From NCBI GenBank assembly GCA_036278595.1, contig DASUKS010000036.1:1-10725 (forward strand): DNA of 10,725 nt, in the 5' to 3' direction. The notes under the pieces were generated by a model that was not told the DNA's origin, searched no databases, and was given only the letters and a program-made list of their open reading frames with translations. How positions within the stretch are numbered: position 1 is the first letter of the stretch; each line of letters opens with the position of its first letter. Below, one piece after another: positions 1 through 7,039 of this stretch. Source of the stretch: JADMII01 sp036278595 (GTDB taxonomy: Bacteria; Chloroflexota; Dehalococcoidia; DSTF01; JACRBR01). A program made the translations under genes and the position numbers.

Positions 1-315
1 ATCCTCGATGAGCAGGTGGTGATCCTCGGCGGTCCCGTGGAGGTCGCCGAATACGGCTCCTCAGCGAGCGAGGAGCTGGCGGACAACTGCGCCGCTGCGC
101 TCGGCGCGCGTGCGAGCGTGCTGCTGCGCAATCACGGTGCGGTCGCCGTCGGGCGCGACCTCGACGAGGCCGTCGCGGCCGCCGAGCTGACGGAGCGAAT
201 CGCGCGCGTGTACCTGCTCGCGGCCGCGCTCGGTGGGGCGCGCGCGCTGGCGCCGGAGATCGTCGCGCGCGAACGGGCGATGTACCGCATGACGCACGGC
301 TTTCGCGCGGACTGA
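1..315 (+). CDS. Class II aldolase/adducin family protein, C-terminal part
   Basis: Partial gene: the frame is open from base 1 and ends in TGA, leaving 104 residues; the N-terminal half lies outside the window. The segment LLRNHGAVAVG (His at residue 45 of the fragment) matches the third zinc-binding His motif of class II aldolases such as L-fuculose-phosphate aldolase. It is followed by the typical helical stretch with LDEAVAAAELTERIARVY. Family members are Zn-dependent cytosolic enzymes that cleave or epimerise sugar phosphates, or decarboxylate related acids. The substrate cannot be told because the first two zinc ligands and the specificity residues are missing. The next gene starts 80 bp downstream on the same strand and also belongs to a family linked to sugar or glycoside catabolism, so the two may be functionally connected; this is inference. 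Confidence 0.85.
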   Translation: MLDEQVVILGGPVEVAEYGSSASEELADNCAAALGARASVLLRNHGAVAVGRDLDEAVAAAELTERIARVYLLAAALGGARALAPEIVARERAMYRMTHGFRAD

Positions 316-395
316 GCGCTGCGCCTCGGCTGTGGTACGTCGGGATCCCTTCGCGCATACTGCCCATAACGAGAAGCTACGGAGAGGGGACATCG

Positions 396-794
396 ATGCA
401 GGTACCGGCATTCCTGCTGCGACGGCTGTACGTCAAAGGGAGCCTCCGCAACGAGGGCGAGGGATTCGCCTTCGATCTGAAGAATTCGCTCGGCTCGGGA
501 TACGCCGAGCAGGTGCTGCCGCTCAGCATCGACGGCGCGGAGGTGCCACCCGAGCGCGCGAGCTTCAGCATCGACGGCAGGCGGACGGGGTTCACGGAAG
601 TGTCGAGCGAGCATCCCTTCACGCTGGAGATGAACAAGATCGTGACGATCGGCGTCGAAGGGCAGAACCTCGCGCCGGGCAAGCACAAAGTCGCGATCGG
701 CTTCATCGTCACTGGCATGGGAACCATGCAGTTCGACGTGACGGACGCGATCGACGGCGCAGGTGGTGCGGATGACGACGCATCCGGCGAATAG
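396..794 (+). CDS. DUF6379 / C-glycoside deglycosidase beta-subunit-like protein
   Basis: A 132-residue beta-rich protein with no signal peptide or membrane segment. The pattern YVKGSLRNEGEGFAFDLKN near residues 12-30, a central IDGAEVPPERASFSIDG stretch, and NLAPGKHKVAIGFIVTGMG followed by FDVTD (about 90-118) resemble, from memory, the DUF6379 family. That family includes the small beta subunits of C-glycoside deglycosidases, which pair with a xylose-isomerase-like alpha subunit. No such partner is visible here, so a role in glycoside breakdown is only a hypothesis. The ATG is well supported by GGAGAGGGG at 381-389, six bases upstream. The acidic C-terminal tail (GGADDDASGE) is coded by DNA that also holds the start of the next gene. 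The assignment rests on remembered family patterns, so the family is moderately sure and the function is not. Confidence 0.65.
   Translation: MQVPAFLLRRLYVKGSLRNEGEGFAFDLKNSLGSGYAEQVLPLSIDGAEVPPERASFSIDGRRTGFTEVSSEHPFTLEMNKIVTIGVEGQNLAPGKHKVAIGFIVTGMGTMQFDVTDAIDGAGGADDDASGE
761..766 (+). promoter_or_regulatory. Ribosome binding site choosing the methyltransferase start
   Basis: AGGTGG lies five bases before ATG 772 and inside the end of the preceding gene. It favours ATG 772 over the in-frame GTG codons at 763 and 766, which overlap the site itself. Confidence 0.5.
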
Positions 795-1653
795 CGCCGA
801 ACAACTGCCGCTGCCGGTGCCTGAGATCGACTACGTCGCACGCTGGCGGCAGATCATCGAGCGCCGCCGCATGCAGATGGATACAGCCTACGAGCGGGCG
901 GGCATCGTGCACGCAGACTACTGGGGCCGCCGCGCGAAGTCGTACCGCGCGGCGACGCACGCGGCCACGGCGGATGACCCACTAATCGAACGCGTGCTGC
1001 GCATCGCGGGCGGCGAGACGAGCGTGCTCGATGTCGGCGCCGGCACGGGCCGGCACACCCTCGCGTTGGCGCCGCGCGTCGGCCGGGTCACCGCCGTCGA
1101 GCCCTCTGACGCGATGCTCGGGTTGCTGCGCGAGGACATTGCGGCGCAGAAGCTACATAACGTGGATACCGTACAGGCCGAATGGATGGACGCGGACGTC
1201 CAGCGGGCCGACGTCGTCATCTGCTCCCACGTGCTCTACCCGATCGCGGACGTCGTGCCGTTTATCGAGAAGCTCGAGGCTTGCGCCGAGCAGCGGGTGT
1301 TCGTCTACCTGCGGGCCGATCCCGTGCCCACGGACTTCGGCTTCTGGAAGGACTTCCACGGCGAGTCGCTCCAGGACCAGCCGACGCACCGCGACCTGTT
1401 CAACCTCCTCGTGCAGACCGGCATCATGGCGGATCTCGAGATCGTGCCGACCACGTTCCACTGGTCGTTCGCGTCGCTCGATGACGCCGCAAATCAGCTC
1501 GCCGGTGCGCTATGTCTGCGTGATGACGACGAGCCGTCGCGCGCCCGGCTGCGGGAGCTCATGCGCGAGCGCTGGGACGAAGGCGAAGGACGCGTGATGC
1601 CGCCGCCACGGCCGACGCGCTCGGCGATCGTCTCCTGGGCGCCGCGACACTGA
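772..1653 (+). CDS. Class I SAM-dependent methyltransferase
   Basis: 293 residues from ATG 772. The Rossmann-fold motif I is VLDVGAGTGRHTLAL (residues 85-99), and the second strand ends in an acidic residue (VTAVEPSD, 106-113) that should hold the ribose of S-adenosylmethionine. Strand 4 is probably ADVVICSHVLYPI (147-158). These are the standard class I methyltransferase elements; the substrate-binding part, with an N-terminal helical segment of about 75 residues and a C-terminal extension, gives no clear substrate. The gene overlaps the DUF6379 gene by 23 bases, which suggests translational coupling and a shared transcript. No signal peptide or membrane segment is seen. A start at GTG 763 would add three residues but would lie on top of the likely ribosome binding site. 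Enzyme class is secure; acceptor molecule is unknown. Confidence 0.9.
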   Translation: MTTHPANSAEQLPLPVPEIDYVARWRQIIERRRMQMDTAYERAGIVHADYWGRRAKSYRAATHAATADDPLIERVLRIAGGETSVLDVGAGTGRHTLALAPRVGRVTAVEPSDAMLGLLREDIAAQKLHNVDTVQAEWMDADVQRADVVICSHVLYPIADVVPFIEKLEACAEQRVFVYLRADPVPTDFGFWKDFHGESLQDQPTHRDLFNLLVQTGIMADLEIVPTTFHWSFASLDDAANQLAGALCLRDDDEPSRARLRELMRERWDEGEGRVMPPPRPTRSAIVSWAPRH

Positions 1654-1678
1654 TGCCTGCGCATGGCTTACGATCGTC

Positions 1679-1707
1679 TTGACACCACGATCCGTCGTAC
1701 CTATCAT
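1679..1707 (+). promoter_or_regulatory. Near-consensus sigma70-type promoter for rnc-smc-TMEM175
   Basis: TTGACA at 1679-1684 is a perfect -35 box. It is followed by a 17-base spacer and TATCAT at 1702-1707, which matches the -10 consensus in five of six positions. Transcription should begin near 1713-1715. It is the strongest promoter-like match I found in the window. It sits just after the methyltransferase stop and about 240 bases before rnc, so the rnc operon would have its own promoter and a long leader. Confidence 0.7.
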
Positions 1708-1869
1708 CGGGCAGGCTTGGCGGCAGACGGGTTCATCGGAATGGCGGAGCAGCGGGACGGAGCCCGTGACCGCAACCGAATGGAGCGGGGGAAGCGCAGC
1801 CGGTGCGCGGGTGCGGAGGTATTCCGCGTCGGGCCGGGTCTCTGTCGCCCTATTGGATTGCAGATCTTC

Positions 1870-1899
1870 GGGACCGCCTGCGGCGGTCTCTTTGCGTTC
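1870..1899 (+). terminator. Terminator-like hairpin (possible attenuator) in the rnc leader
   Basis: Bases 1870-1878 (GGGACCGCC) pair with 1882-1890 (GGCGGTCTC), giving nine pairs with one G-T wobble around a TGC loop. A moderately T-rich run, TTTGCGTTCT, follows. Because it lies downstream of the promoter at 1679-1707 it would stop or slow transcription before rnc rather than end the upstream operon. GGTCTC at 1837-1842 can pair with GGGACC at 1870-1875, so a competing fold exists. The T tract is interrupted, which lowers confidence. Confidence 0.4.
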
Positions 1900-1934
1900 T
1901 TGGCCGGGTGCGCATGGGCGTGCCGGAGCCGCAC

Positions 1935-1941
1935 GAGGTGG
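1935..1941 (+). promoter_or_regulatory. Ribosome binding site choosing the rnc start
   Basis: GAGGTGG is four to five bases before TTG 1946, a normal spacing, but only one base before the adjacent GTG 1943. The site therefore favours TTG 1946 as the rnc start. Confidence 0.5.
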
Positions 1942-1945
1942 GGTG

Positions 1946-2647
1946 TTGGCGGACCGGAAGCAACTTGAAGCGAGGCTGAAGCTCAAGTTCAAAGACCCCC
2001 AACTCCTGCGCCAGGCGCTCATCCACACTTCCTACCTCAATGAAAACCCCGGCATCGGCACGGGCTCCAACGAGCGGCTCGAGTTCCTCGGCGACGCCGC
2101 GCTCGGCATCGTTGTCGCGCACCAGCTGTACGTCGAGTACCCGGACGTCGATGAGGGGAAGCTGACGGAGCTGCGCGCGCATCTCGTGCGACGCGACACG
2201 CTCGCCCGCGCCGCGGCGCGCTTCGATCTCGGCGAGTATCTCCAGCTCGGCCGCGGCGAGGATGCCGCGGGCGGCCGCAAGCGCCCGACGAACCTCGCGC
2301 GCGGATACGAGGCGCTCGTCGGCGCCGTCTTCCTCGATGGCGGCCTGCCGAAGGCGCGCGCATTCATCAAGCGGACGCTGGCCGACGAGTTCGCGAAGCT
2401 GCGCGACAGCGGCATGCCGTACGACCCGAAGTCGCGGCTGCAGGAGGTCATCCAGTCGCGCTGGCAGACCACGCCGTCCTATAAGGTGCTCAAGACCGAG
2501 GGCCCGGACCACGCGCGGCGCTTCACGGTGCAGGTCGTCGTCGGCGGCAAGCCGCTCGGTATGGGCGAGGGACGAAGCAAGCAGATGGCCGAGAAGGCCG
2601 CGGCCCAGCAGGCGCTGAACGACATCGAGACTCGGGAGCCCGCCTGA
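1946..2647 (+). CDS. rnc: Ribonuclease III
   Basis: 233 residues from TTG 1946 (GTG 1943 is the alternative). The product cleaves double-stranded RNA, processing rRNA precursors and some mRNAs. The RNase III domain (about 1-150) carries the signature NERLEFLGD at 42-50, with Glu46 and Asp50 matching E. coli Glu41 and Asp45, and DEGKLTELR at 69-77. The second catalytic block reads LARGYEALVGAVFLD: Glu122 matches E. coli Glu117, but Arg119 stands where E. coli Asp114 coordinates metal. A double-stranded-RNA-binding domain follows (about 160-228, from DPKSRLQE to the KAAAQQAL helix). The length is normal. The open frame extends to 1679, but that extension has no RNase III counterpart and holds promoter and hairpin signals. 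The stop overlaps the smc ATG by one base. Family is certain; activity is open because of Arg119. Confidence 0.95.
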   Translation: MADRKQLEARLKLKFKDPQLLRQALIHTSYLNENPGIGTGSNERLEFLGDAALGIVVAHQLYVEYPDVDEGKLTELRAHLVRRDTLARAAARFDLGEYLQLGRGEDAAGGRKRPTNLARGYEALVGAVFLDGGLPKARAFIKRTLADEFAKLRDSGMPYDPKSRLQEVIQSRWQTTPSYKVLKTEGPDHARRFTVQVVVGGKPLGMGEGRSKQMAEKAAAQQALNDIETREPA

Positions 2648-5600
2648 TGTACCTCAAGCGACTCGACGTCCAGGGATTCAAGAGCTTCGCGAACAAGACC
2701 GCACTCGAATTCGGTACCGGCGTGACGTGCATCGTCGGGCCGAACGGCTGCGGCAAGACAAACGTCGCCGATTCGCTGCGCTGGGTGCTGGGCGAGCACG
2801 CGAGCCGCACACTGCGCGCCCGCAAGACCGAGGACGTGATCTTCGCCGGCAGCGACAAACGCGCGCAGATGGGCGTCGCCGAGGTGAGCATCACGCTCGA
2901 CAACGCCGGGCAGTGGCTCCCTATCGACTACAGCGAGGTCGTCGTCACGCGCCGCGCCTACCGGAACGGTGACAATGAGTACTTCGTGAACCAGGCACGC
3001 GTGCGCCTGCGTGACGTCGTCGACCTCTTCATGCGCGCGCAGGTGGGCCAGAACAGCTACGCCTTCATGGGCCAGGGCATGGTCGAGCAGGTGCTCAGCC
3101 TGCGGCCGGAGGACCGGCGCGCGCTGATCGAGGAAGCGGCCGACGTGCGGCTGCACCGCACCAAGCTCGAGGACGCGCAGGCGAAGCTCAAGGCCACCCG
3201 CGACAATCTCGACCGCGTCCACCTGCTGGTGCGTGAGATCGAGCCGCGCATCACGCAGCTCGAGCGCCAGGCGGGCCGCGCGGTGAAGTACCAGGAATTG
3301 ACGCGCGAACTGGGATCGACGCTGCACGTCTGGTACGCGCACCAGTGGGAGGAGGTCAACGCACAGCTCCTCGCCGCCGAGGCAGACTTTGACCAGCGCA
3401 CCGAGGAGTTCGCCCGCGTCCGAGAGCAGGTTCAGGCCGATGAGCGCGCGCTCGCGCAGCTGCGTACGGCCATCGACGAGCGGCGACGCGAGATTGCGCT
3501 GCGAGAGGAGGACTTACGCAAGTTGCAGGAATATGCGCGCGACCTCGAACGGCGCGCCGCGCTCGATGCCGAACGGAGCGCGCTGCTCGGCGATCGCATC
3601 AGCGAGCTCCAGGCGGAGATCGCGACGCTGCGGCAGGACGCAACCGAGCAGGCCGCCGTGGAATCGCCGCAGGCCGACACGGCGTCCAAAGAGCAGCAGC
3701 TGGCGCAGGCGCGGACGGAGCTGGAGCATGCGCGGGCGGAACTCGGAGGCGTCGAACAAGAGCTGCTGACGGTGCAGCGCAGCGTCATCGTGCACGAACA
3801 GGCGGTCGCAACGGAGCGCACGGCCGCGGACGCGCTCGCGAAGCGCATCGCTGAGATGGACGAGCGCATCGCGCGCACGTCGCGCGACGCCGAGGCGCAG
3901 GGCGACGGCCGGACGAAGATCATCGGTGATCTCGCGGCCTGGGCGCGCGACTTCCGCCGTAAGCTGCTCGATGCCATCGAACTCGTCCCGCGCATTGACG
4001 CCGCCGTCGCCGAGCGCGCGGACGTTGCCGACGCGCTCGACAGCGCGCGGAGCGATGAGGCGGCGCTCGATGAAGAGGTGCGCGCGCTGCGCACAGAGAC
4101 CGACGCGCTTCGCGCCCGGCTCGAAATCATGGAGTCGCTCGACGAACCGGCGCAGGCCCCGGACGCCGGTGTGCGCATGATCCTCGAGGCCGGAGGCATC
4201 CTCAAGCGCGAGAGCGTGCCGGAAGACATCGAGCTGCGCGGGGTCATGGGCCTCGTGGGTCAGGTGGTCAAGGTGCCGAGCGGGCTCGAGAAGGCGATCG
4301 AAGCGGCTCTCGCCGACAGCCTCTTCGCGATCGTGCTGCAGCGCGAGTCCGACATGCGGTCCGTGCTCGACCTGCTGCTGAGCGGCGAATCCGGGCGCGC
4401 GACGCTGTTCGCGCTCGACGCCCTGCACGAAGTCCGGCCGCTGAACCTCACGAAGGAGCGCGGCATCATCGGCGTAGCATCGCAGCTCGTGAAGTGCGAT
4501 GGCCGCTACCGGCGGCTCGTCGACACCCTGCTCGGCCGCACGGTCATCGTGGAAGACCTGCAGCTCGCGCATCGCGTCGTCCGCCGCGGCATGGCGGGCG
4601 CGGTCGCGACGCTTGACGGCGTGCTGCTGCGCCCTGTCGGTTCGGTCGCGGCGGGCTCGATGGCGAGCGTGCAGGCGTCATTCGCGCGCGAGCGCGAGAT
4701 CGATGACCTGCCGGCGCAGCTCTCCGAACTGGAGCCGCGACTCGAAGAACGCGATCAGGCGTTGCGCGACGCGACGGCGCGCCTGGCCGATGCCGTGCGC
4801 CGGCGCGATGCGCTGGATGCCAGCATCGAGACGCTGCGCGGGCAGAAGACCGAAGCGGATGCCGCGCTTGCATCGGCGCGCGCGGGGCTCGCTTCGTTCG
4901 CAATGCGGCTGCACTCGCTGCACATGACCGTGGCGAGCGCGTGGCGCGACATCGACGAGCTCACGCTGGAGCGCGCCGAGTCGGCCGAGCGCCGTGATGC
5001 GGCAGAGAGGACGTCCGCCGAGGCGGCGCGGCTCGAGCAGGAGGATCGGCAGTCCGTCCTTGCACTCGAAGCACGCCGGTCGTCACTGACCGATGTCGTA
5101 ACCGAGCGCGCCGCTACGGTGGCGCATCTCGACGGCGAGCTGCGCACCGAGCGTCACGTCGGGGAAGGCGAGCGCATGGCGCGTGAGCGTATCGACCGCC
5201 AGATCGCGACGAAGGATGAGCAGCACGCAAAGCTGCTCGAAGAGGCGCAGGCGGTGGCATCGCGCCACGCGGCGACCAGCCGGGAGCTGGACGAACAGAC
5301 CGCCCAGATCGTCGGGCTGCAGGCCGAGCTGGAGCCCGCGCGGCAGGAGTTGGCGCAGCTCGAATCGCGCGAGCGCTCGCTGAGCGGAGAGCTGGCCGAC
5401 GCGAACGCCAGCCTGCGGGTCAGCGAGCGGTCGGTCTTCGACGCCGAGAACGACGTGCGCATCCGCCGCGATGAGCTCACGGCCCTGCGCGGGAGCCTCG
5501 AGGCCGAAGGCTTCGTGGCAACCGCCGACGGCGAGATCGAGCGCGCGCCGCAGCCGGAACCCGAGCCCGAACTCACCGACGCCGCCGACGACTCCGTTGC

Positions 5601-6372
5601 ACCCGCCGATCACGCGGACGTTGACACTGAACCGGGAGGCCTTCCGGGGTGGATGCGCGACGACGGCGATGAACTGCCGCCGATCCGTGGCGGCTCGACG
5701 ATCAACCCGACCGAAGTGCGCGACCGCATCGCCGAGCTGCGCGCGCAGATCCGGGCGCTCGGGCCTGTCAACGAGCAGGCGGCCACAGACTACAGCGAGA
5801 GCCGCGAGCGCTACGACTTCCTCACCGGCCAGCTCTCCGACCTGAAGCAGGCGGAGGAGCAGTTGCGCGACGCCATCAAGGAGCTCGAAGGCGAGATCCG
5901 CGAGCGCTTCCGCTCGACGTTCCGCATCGTCAACCGCGAGTTCGAGCGCTACTTCAGCGCCTTCTTCCGCGGCGGCACCGCGCGGCTCGAGCTAGGCGAG
6001 ACGGACGAGGACGGGCTGCCGGGTATCGAGATCGTCGCGCAGCCGCCCGGCAAGAAGCTCGGGTCCCTGGCATTGCTCTCGGGCGGCGAACGCTCGCTGA
6101 CCGCCGTCGCGCTGCTCTTCGCCCTGCTACAGGCGAATCCGTCGCCGATCTGCGTGCTCGACGAGGTCGATGCGGCCCTCGACGAGGCGAACGTCGGTCG
6201 CTTCGTCGAGGAGTTGACGGAGCTCTCGAAGCGCACCCAATTCATCATCATCACGCACAACCGGCGGACAATCGAAACGGCGGACACGATCTACGGCGTA
6301 TCGATGGGCGCCGACAGTGTCTCGAAGGTCCTGAGCCTGCGCCTGGCCGACGTGCAGACGGAGACCGACTGA
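2647..6372 (+). CDS. smc: Chromosome segregation protein SMC
   Basis: 1241 residues, within the usual bacterial SMC range. SMC dimers with ScpAB form ATP-driven rings that organise and help separate sister chromosomes. The N-terminal head has the FKSF motif (11-14) and the Walker A loop GPNGCGKTN (31-39). A long coiled coil (about 165-510) leads to the hinge, about 530-670, beginning near GVMGLVGQVVKVPSGLE. The returning coil runs to about 955. The C-terminal head has AQPPGKKLGSLALLSGGERS, with the ABC signature LSGGE at 1144-1148, Walker B ICVLDEVDA (Asp1172, Glu1173) and the D-loop ALDEAN. An acidic, proline-rich insert at about 962-1020 interrupts the coil before the head. The start ATG overlaps the rnc TGA as TGATG, with GGGAG at 2634-2638 eight bases upstream, so smc is probably translationally coupled to rnc. 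Confidence 0.98.
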   Translation: MYLKRLDVQGFKSFANKTALEFGTGVTCIVGPNGCGKTNVADSLRWVLGEHASRTLRARKTEDVIFAGSDKRAQMGVAEVSITLDNAGQWLPIDYSEVVVTRRAYRNGDNEYFVNQARVRLRDVVDLFMRAQVGQNSYAFMGQGMVEQVLSLRPEDRRALIEEAADVRLHRTKLEDAQAKLKATRDNLDRVHLLVREIEPRITQLERQAGRAVKYQELTRELGSTLHVWYAHQWEEVNAQLLAAEADFDQRTEEFARVREQVQADERALAQLRTAIDERRREIALREEDLRKLQEYARDLERRAALDAERSALLGDRISELQAEIATLRQDATEQAAVESPQADTASKEQQLAQARTELEHARAELGGVEQELLTVQRSVIVHEQAVATERTAADALAKRIAEMDERIARTSRDAEAQGDGRTKIIGDLAAWARDFRRKLLDAIELVPRIDAAVAERADVADALDSARSDEAALDEEVRALRTETDALRARLEIMESLDEPAQAPDAGVRMILEAGGILKRESVPEDIELRGVMGLVGQVVKVPSGLEKAIEAALADSLFAIVLQRESDMRSVLDLLLSGESGRATLFALDALHEVRPLNLTKERGIIGVASQLVKCDGRYRRLVDTLLGRTVIVEDLQLAHRVVRRGMAGAVATLDGVLLRPVGSVAAGSMASVQASFAREREIDDLPAQLSELEPRLEERDQALRDATARLADAVRRRDALDASIETLRGQKTEADAALASARAGLASFAMRLHSLHMTVASAWRDIDELTLERAESAERRDAAERTSAEAARLEQEDRQSVLALEARRSSLTDVVTERAATVAHLDGELRTERHVGEGERMARERIDRQIATKDEQHAKLLEEAQAVASRHAATSRELDEQTAQIVGLQAELEPARQELAQLESRERSLSGELADANASLRVSERSVFDAENDVRIRRDELTALRGSLEAEGFVATADGEIERAPQPEPEPELTDAADDSVAPADHADVDTEPGGLPGWMRDDGDELPPIRGGSTINPTEVRDRIAELRAQIRALGPVNEQAATDYSESRERYDFLTGQLSDLKQAEEQLRDAIKELEGEIRERFRSTFRIVNREFERYFSAFFRGGTARLELGETDEDGLPGIEIVAQPPGKKLGSLALLSGGERSLTAVALLFALLQANPSPICVLDEVDAALDEANVGRFVEELTELSKRTQFIIITHNRRTIETADTIYGVSMGADSVSKVLSLRLADVQTETD
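6360..6363 (+). promoter_or_regulatory. Ribosome binding site supporting a CTG start
   Basis: GGAG within ACGGAGACC lies five bases before CTG 6369, inside the last codons of smc. No ATG, GTG or TTG in the correct frame lies close enough to use it. Confidence 0.45.
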
Positions 6373-6995
6373 GCGAGCACACGGCGCCCGCGGATCGGCA
6401 CGACCTCCATCGCACCGGGCGGATCGAGGCGTTCAGCGATGGCGTCTTCGCGATCGCCATCACGCTGCTCGTGCTCGAGATCGGCGTCCCGCGTGTCGAC
6501 CCCGGCGGCGACCTCGGCGGGGCGCTGCGGCACCAGTGGCCCTCGTACTTCGCGTACGTCGTCAGCTTCGTCACGATCGGCATCATGTGGTGGGCGCACC
6601 ACGAGCTGTTCGAGGACATGATCGGCGCCGACCACATGCTCATGCTGTTCAACCTGCTCCTGCTGCTGTGCATCGCCTTCCTGCCGTTCCCCACGGCGCT
6701 CGCTGCCGAATACATCCGCGAGCGGAGCCACGAAGCGACTGCGCTTCTCGTCTATGGCTGCACGTACGTGGCCATTGCCATGGCATTCAACGCGCTGTGG
6801 TTGTATGCGGCGTATGGCGCGCGTCTTCTGCGCCCGGAGCTGAATCCGGCACGCATCCGCACGCGCACGTTGGGCTACCTGCCGGGTACGCCGATGTACG
6901 CGCTGGCGACCGGCCTCGCGTTCGTCTCGCCCTGGGCGAGCCTCGCGATGTTCGCCGGCATGGCCGCGCTGTACAGCCTTCCGACGCCGGACTAG
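6369..6995 (+). CDS. TMEM175 (DUF1211) family membrane protein, probable CTG start
   Basis: 208 residues if translation begins at CTG 6369, whose bases form a CTGA overlap with the smc stop. The first transmembrane segment carries RIEAFSDGVFAIAITLLVLE (18-37), with the FSD hallmark of the TMEM175 family at 22-24. Further hydrophobic segments lie near 57-76, 88-110 (LLLLLCIAFLPFPTA), 124-148, 170-187 and 188-204, giving about six membrane helices, as in prokaryotic TMEM175. Family members form tetrameric potassium-selective channels in the cytoplasmic membrane; transport has not been shown for most bacterial homologues. The first ordinary start in frame, GTG 6471, would remove the FSD motif and half of helix 1, so I reject it. 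Coupling to smc suggests shared transcription, not a shared function. Family is well supported; the exact start is likely but unproven. Confidence 0.85.
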   Translation: MSEHTAPADRHDLHRTGRIEAFSDGVFAIAITLLVLEIGVPRVDPGGDLGGALRHQWPSYFAYVVSFVTIGIMWWAHHELFEDMIGADHMLMLFNLLLLLCIAFLPFPTALAAEYIRERSHEATALLVYGCTYVAIAMAFNALWLYAAYGARLLRPELNPARIRTRTLGYLPGTPMYALATGLAFVSPWASLAMFAGMAALYSLPTPD

Positions 6996-7001
6996 CCGCG
7001 C

Positions 7002-7031
7002 TTGTGTGGCCCTCGGCGGCGCTGTTACGCT
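7002..7031 (+). promoter_or_regulatory. Candidate promoter for the thrS T-box leader
   Basis: TTGTGT at 7002-7007 is followed after 17-18 bases by TTACGC/TACGCT at 7025-7031. The match to consensus is modest. It predicts transcription starting near 7038, just where the base of T-box Stem I begins (7040), which is the main reason to believe it. Confidence 0.35.
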
Positions 7032-7039
7032 TCGGCAAC

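Larger units (their letters stand above)
1714..1945 (+). other. Structured 5' leader of rnc, no gene seen
   Basis: About 230 non-coding bases lie between the predicted transcription start and rnc. Short inverted repeats are visible: CGGG 1753-1756 with CCCG 1763-1766; GCGC 1794-1797 with GCGC 1805-1808; GCGGA 1813-1817 with TCCGC 1823-1827; GGGC 1831-1834 with GCCC 1847-1850. The last strong hairpin (1870-1890) looks like a terminator. I could not match the leader to T-box, SAM, TPP, cobalamin, glycine or ZTP riboswitch consensus sequences from memory. Open frames crossing it do not resemble any protein. Confidence 0.45.

Noticed and set aside
345..370. Promoter before the DUF6379 gene (CATACT at 356-361)
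   Set aside because: No credible -35 box at a suitable distance; the match is too weak in high-GC sequence to report as a feature.
1679..1945. N-terminal extension of RNase III to an upstream ATG, and another open frame at 1663-1968
   Set aside because: Neither predicted peptide resembles a known domain, RNase III normally begins close to the LEARLKLKF helix, and the stretch contains the promoter and hairpin signals.
1714..1945. Second T-box or a known riboswitch upstream of rnc
   Set aside because: No AGTA/GAA specifier loop and no T-box sequence are present, and no other riboswitch consensus I know fits.
3432..4572. Long open frames on the minus strand inside smc, and similar ones inside thrS (7217-8161)
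   Set aside because: They are antisense shadows produced by high GC codon use; the encoded peptides are Arg/Ala/Ser-rich with no recognisable domain, while the plus-strand genes are certain.
6471..6473. GTG start for the TMEM175 family gene
   Set aside because: It would cut off the FSD motif and half of the first membrane helix and has no ribosome binding site.
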